A program made the translations under genes and the position numbers. Below are positions 61,927 through 64,000 of a DNA stretch of 64,000 bases, one piece after another. The notes beneath the pieces were generated by a model. The model saw nothing but the letters and a program-made list of their open reading frames with translations, had not been told where the DNA came from and made no database searches. Position 1 is the stretch's first letter. Every line of letters begins with the position of its first letter. This stretch comes from Agrobacterium tumefaciens (GTDB lineage Bacteria; Pseudomonadota; Alphaproteobacteria; Rhizobiales; Rhizobiaceae), in the NCBI RefSeq assembly GCF_005221325.1, contig NZ_CP039888.1:806001-870000 (forward strand), given 5' to 3'.

Positions 61927-62176
61927 TCTGCTCCTCCGAGAGCCTTATGATATGTGCCGTAAAGTCATCCGCATTGGAAAATTCCATCACCCGGCCGGCT
62001 TCCACATCGTCCAGCCCCTCTTGGATCAACCGCTGAAGCTCAACGAAGCGGCCTTCTTTACTGCCGAGGATGCGAAGACCGGCAGAAATCACCGCATCCG
62101 CATCGCTATAGATGCCTGCGGCAACCTGCTCCTCGATGAACTTCTCGTCCTGCTCGCTCAAATGGATTTCGGGCAT
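61865..62176 (-). CDS. ParD-like antitoxin
   Basis: A 103-residue antitoxin with an N-terminal ribbon-helix-helix segment (EIHLSEQDEKFIEEQVAAGIYSDADAVISAGLRIL) and the ParD linker LQRLIQEGLDDVEAGRV. It normally binds its own promoter and neutralises the toxin. The reading frame runs 62 nt into the toxin gene, giving a Gly/Ser/Arg-rich tail (SSGHRTGAGRSSRRS) that differs from the acidic ends of relatives. The tail may be an effect of a lost stop codon. Confidence 0.85.
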   Translation of the reverse strand: MPEIHLSEQDEKFIEEQVAAGIYSDADAVISAGLRILGSKEGRFVELQRLIQEGLDDVEAGRVMEFSNADDFTAHIIRLSEEQNEAKASSGHRTGAGRSSRRS

Positions 62177-62241
62177 TTCGATCTCCTTTTGTTCTCTTTT
62201 AGCACAGGTCGCATCAGCTTTCCAAGCGCTAAAGGCGGACC

Positions 62242-63417
62242 TCAGTCATCCGCCATCAGATATTGCCGCTCATAGCGCAGACCAAGCCCCGTCAGCATCT
62301 CATAGCCGATGGTGCCGGCCGCCCGTGCGGTCTCGTCGACGGCAACGTTGGGGCCGAAAAGCTCGATATAGTCGCCGCTGCGGATGGCATTTGCCGGAAC
62401 ATCCGTGACGTCGAAAATGGTGAGGTCCATGGTCACGCGGCCGGCGACGGGCACTTTATGACCATTGACCACGCCATAGGCACCGCCGTGGCCCATTTCA
62501 CGCAGCGGAATGCCGGAACCGGAAAGCGAACGCTGATATCCATCCGCATATCCCACGGATGCAATGGCAAGCCGGCTTGCGCGCTTCAGCAGGAAGCTGC
62601 CGCCATAACTGACGGTCTGGCCTTCACCCGCTTCGCGTATCTGGATGATCCGCGCCTCGGCCTTCGCCACCGGCCGCATCGAATTGGCTACACCGTTGAC
62701 CGCCTCGCCGCCATAAAGCGCGATGCCGGGGCGGGTGAGATCGAAATGATAGTCACGGCCGAGAAATACCCCGGCGGAAGCCGACAGGCTTGATTCGATA
62801 CCTTCGAAAGCGGCGCTAACCTTGCGGAATGATTCGAGCTGGGCCCTGTTCATCGGCGAAGAAGGCGTATCGGCGCAGGCGAGATGCGACAGCACCAGAA
62901 CCGGGTCGAAACTCGCCGGCCGTGTCACGTCGTCGGCAAGGAACAGCGCGTCGTCGAGCGGCAGGCCGAGGCGATTGAAACCGGTGTCCACATGCAGCGC
63001 GCAGGGGTGGTCGCCACGCTCGGCGACCGTCGCCATCCAGAAGGACAGCTGTTCCTCGGAGGCCAGTACCGGCACCAGATCATTATCGAACACCTGCCGT
63101 TCCTGGCCCTGCCAGATGCCTGACAATACGAAGATGCGCGCTTCCGGAGCATAGGAACGCAGCGTTGCACCCTCGGCCACCGTCGCTACGAAGAAGTCCC
63201 GTGCGCCGGCATGATAGAGCGTCGCGCCGCAATCCTCGATGCCGAGACCATAGGCATCGGCCTTGACGACGGCTGCCGCCCGCGCGCTTCCAGACCGCTT
63301 CTTTATGTCCCGCCAATTGTCGGCGAGTGCGCCGAGATCGACGGTCAATCGCAGCGGGGCTTGCTCGAAAGCATCGGTTTCGTTTTCGGGAAAGCTGTCT
63401 TCGAAGTCGTCTGTCAT
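62242..63417 (-). CDS. alr: Alanine racemase
   Basis: Converts L- to D-alanine for peptidoglycan with pyridoxal phosphate. It has 391 residues. The PLP Lys52 is in VVKADAYGLG. The catalytic Tyr is in the ASVGYADGYQRS region, and the C-terminal beta domain contains VPVAGRVTMDL and DYIELFG. The N-terminus is extended by an acidic stretch (DDFEDSFPENETDAFEQ) before the TIM barrel. Confidence 0.94.
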   Translation of the reverse strand: MTDDFEDSFPENETDAFEQAPLRLTVDLGALADNWRDIKKRSGSARAAAVVKADAYGLGIEDCGATLYHAGARDFFVATVAEGATLRSYAPEARIFVLSGIWQGQERQVFDNDLVPVLASEEQLSFWMATVAERGDHPCALHVDTGFNRLGLPLDDALFLADDVTRPASFDPVLVLSHLACADTPSSPMNRAQLESFRKVSAAFEGIESSLSASAGVFLGRDYHFDLTRPGIALYGGEAVNGVANSMRPVAKAEARIIQIREAGEGQTVSYGGSFLLKRASRLAIASVGYADGYQRSLSGSGIPLREMGHGGAYGVVNGHKVPVAGRVTMDLTIFDVTDVPANAIRSGDYIELFGPNVAVDETARAAGTIGYEMLTGLGLRYERQYLMADD

Positions 63418-63503
63418 GCCATCGTGTCCGGTTGATTTGGAACCGGCCAGACCCTAGCACTTTTGTTCAAGACGGTAAGGATCGAATGATTTAAACTTCG
63501 CTC

Positions 63504-64000
63504 ATGCACAATGTTTCGCAGGAACAGGCTCTGGATGTCATGCCCGTTGCCACGACGGAAACCACGCGTTTCTGGCGTGACCGGCGTTTTGGCGGCATGG
63601 AGTGCCTGAGCGCAACGTTTCTTACCCATGAATATTCGCCGCATGCGCATGACACGTTTTCCATAGGCGCGATCGAAAGCGGCTCGCAGATCTCCACCAT
63701 CCAGGGCACCACCGAACAGACGGGGCCGGGGCATCTTTATCTCATCAATCCCGACGAGATTCACGACGGCGCGCCGGGCGGCGGCGGTTATCGTTACAGG
63801 ATGATCTATCCCGACACGGAACTGCTGCGCGACATCATCGAGGATGTAACGGGCAGGGCGTTTCACGGCACGCCGTCCTTCCCCAAATTCCTGCCACGCG
63901 ATCCGCAGATGGCCGCCTCCTTCCAGATGGCGCACCGGCGGCTGGAGGCGAAAACCGGGGCGCTGGAGGCGGATGAGGGCATGTTCTCGGTTCTGGCGGC
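63504..64000 (+). CDS. AraC-family transcriptional regulator, cut by the window end
   Basis: The frame is open from ATG 63504 to the window end (165 codons). Visible is the N-terminal AraC-type cupin ligand-binding domain (LTHEYSPHAHDTFSIGAIESG, HLYLINPDEIHDG, YRYRMIYPDTELLRDI). The C-terminal two-helix DNA-binding domain would lie beyond the window. Ligand unknown. Transcribed divergently from alr. Confidence 0.85.
   Translation, partial: MHNVSQEQALDVMPVATTETTRFWRDRRFGGMECLSATFLTHEYSPHAHDTFSIGAIESGSQISTIQGTTEQTGPGHLYLINPDEIHDGAPGGGGYRYRMIYPDTELLRDIIEDVTGRAFHGTPSFPKFLPRDPQMAASFQMAHRRLEAKTGALEADEGMFSVLA

Overview
The window looks like chromosomal DNA of an Agrobacterium/Rhizobium-group alphaproteobacterium, most likely Agrobacterium. 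The basis is the tandem RopA-type (Porin_2) porins, a single bifunctional Rel protein behind rpoZ, the acpS-lepB-rnc-era-recO housekeeping run, cvpA-purF, typical rhizobial palindromic and mosaic repeats between genes, and a uniformly GC-rich codon style. No rRNA, tRNA or CRISPR array was recognised.

Layout. 1-1.3 kb: a P4-type tyrosine integrase at the very edge, probably the end of a genomic island lying to the left. 2-4.8 kb: two ropA porin genes in tandem, each with its own terminator, sharing a 230-bp stretch of complete identity. 5-9 kb: lytic transglycosylase (-), dapA and smpB (+). 9.0-10.2 kb: an intact IS110-family element inserted in the loop of an intergenic palindrome. 10.3-12.6 kb: globin-coupled chemoreceptor and a NYN-domain protein. 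13-22.4 kb: rpoZ, rel, a 48-residue DUF3563 gene, then DUF2062-acpS-lepB-rnc-era, a Crp-family regulator, a single-domain response regulator and recO. 22.5-30.6 kb: MFS transporter, methyltransferase, a three-gene minus-strand operon (DUF2339, HD, MOSC) and a dioxygenase-hydrolase fusion. 30.9-33.8 kb: a three-gene NMT1/THI5-type ABC importer. 33.8-42.4 kb: ZinT with a Zur-like box, MscS, a phosphatase/HD/YgfZ cluster, small secreted proteins, Nudix, YnfA, SRAP and a PleD-like diguanylate cyclase. 42.8-52.6 kb: a 43-residue gene, pssA-psd (phosphatidylethanolamine synthesis), an Atm1-type exporter, a LysM protein, a LOG-family protein, a stand-alone PBP and RarD. 52.9-64 kb: proline iminopeptidase, two GFA-family genes with a DUF559 gene, cysS, an SDR, purF-cvpA, radA, a ParDE-like toxin-antitoxin pair, alr, and the start of an AraC-family regulator cut by the window end.

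Most interesting signal. The roughly 180 bases between the left end of the IS110-family element and its transposase can be read as a complete bridge RNA. A 5' hairpin is followed by two stem-enclosed loops. The first loop carries guides matching the target left and right of the core CT (7 + 7 nt). The second carries guides matching the element's own right end (9 nt) and left end (6 nt). The split palindrome outside the element allows the empty target site to be rebuilt, and it agrees with those guides.

Other points worth attention are the porin gene-conversion tract, the dioxygenase-hydrolase fusion, a 12-bp perfect operator-like palindrome in front of the ABC importer, a diguanylate cyclase whose first receiver lacks its phospho-acceptor, a toxin-antitoxin pair overlapping by 62 nt, and several perfect long inverted repeats between genes.
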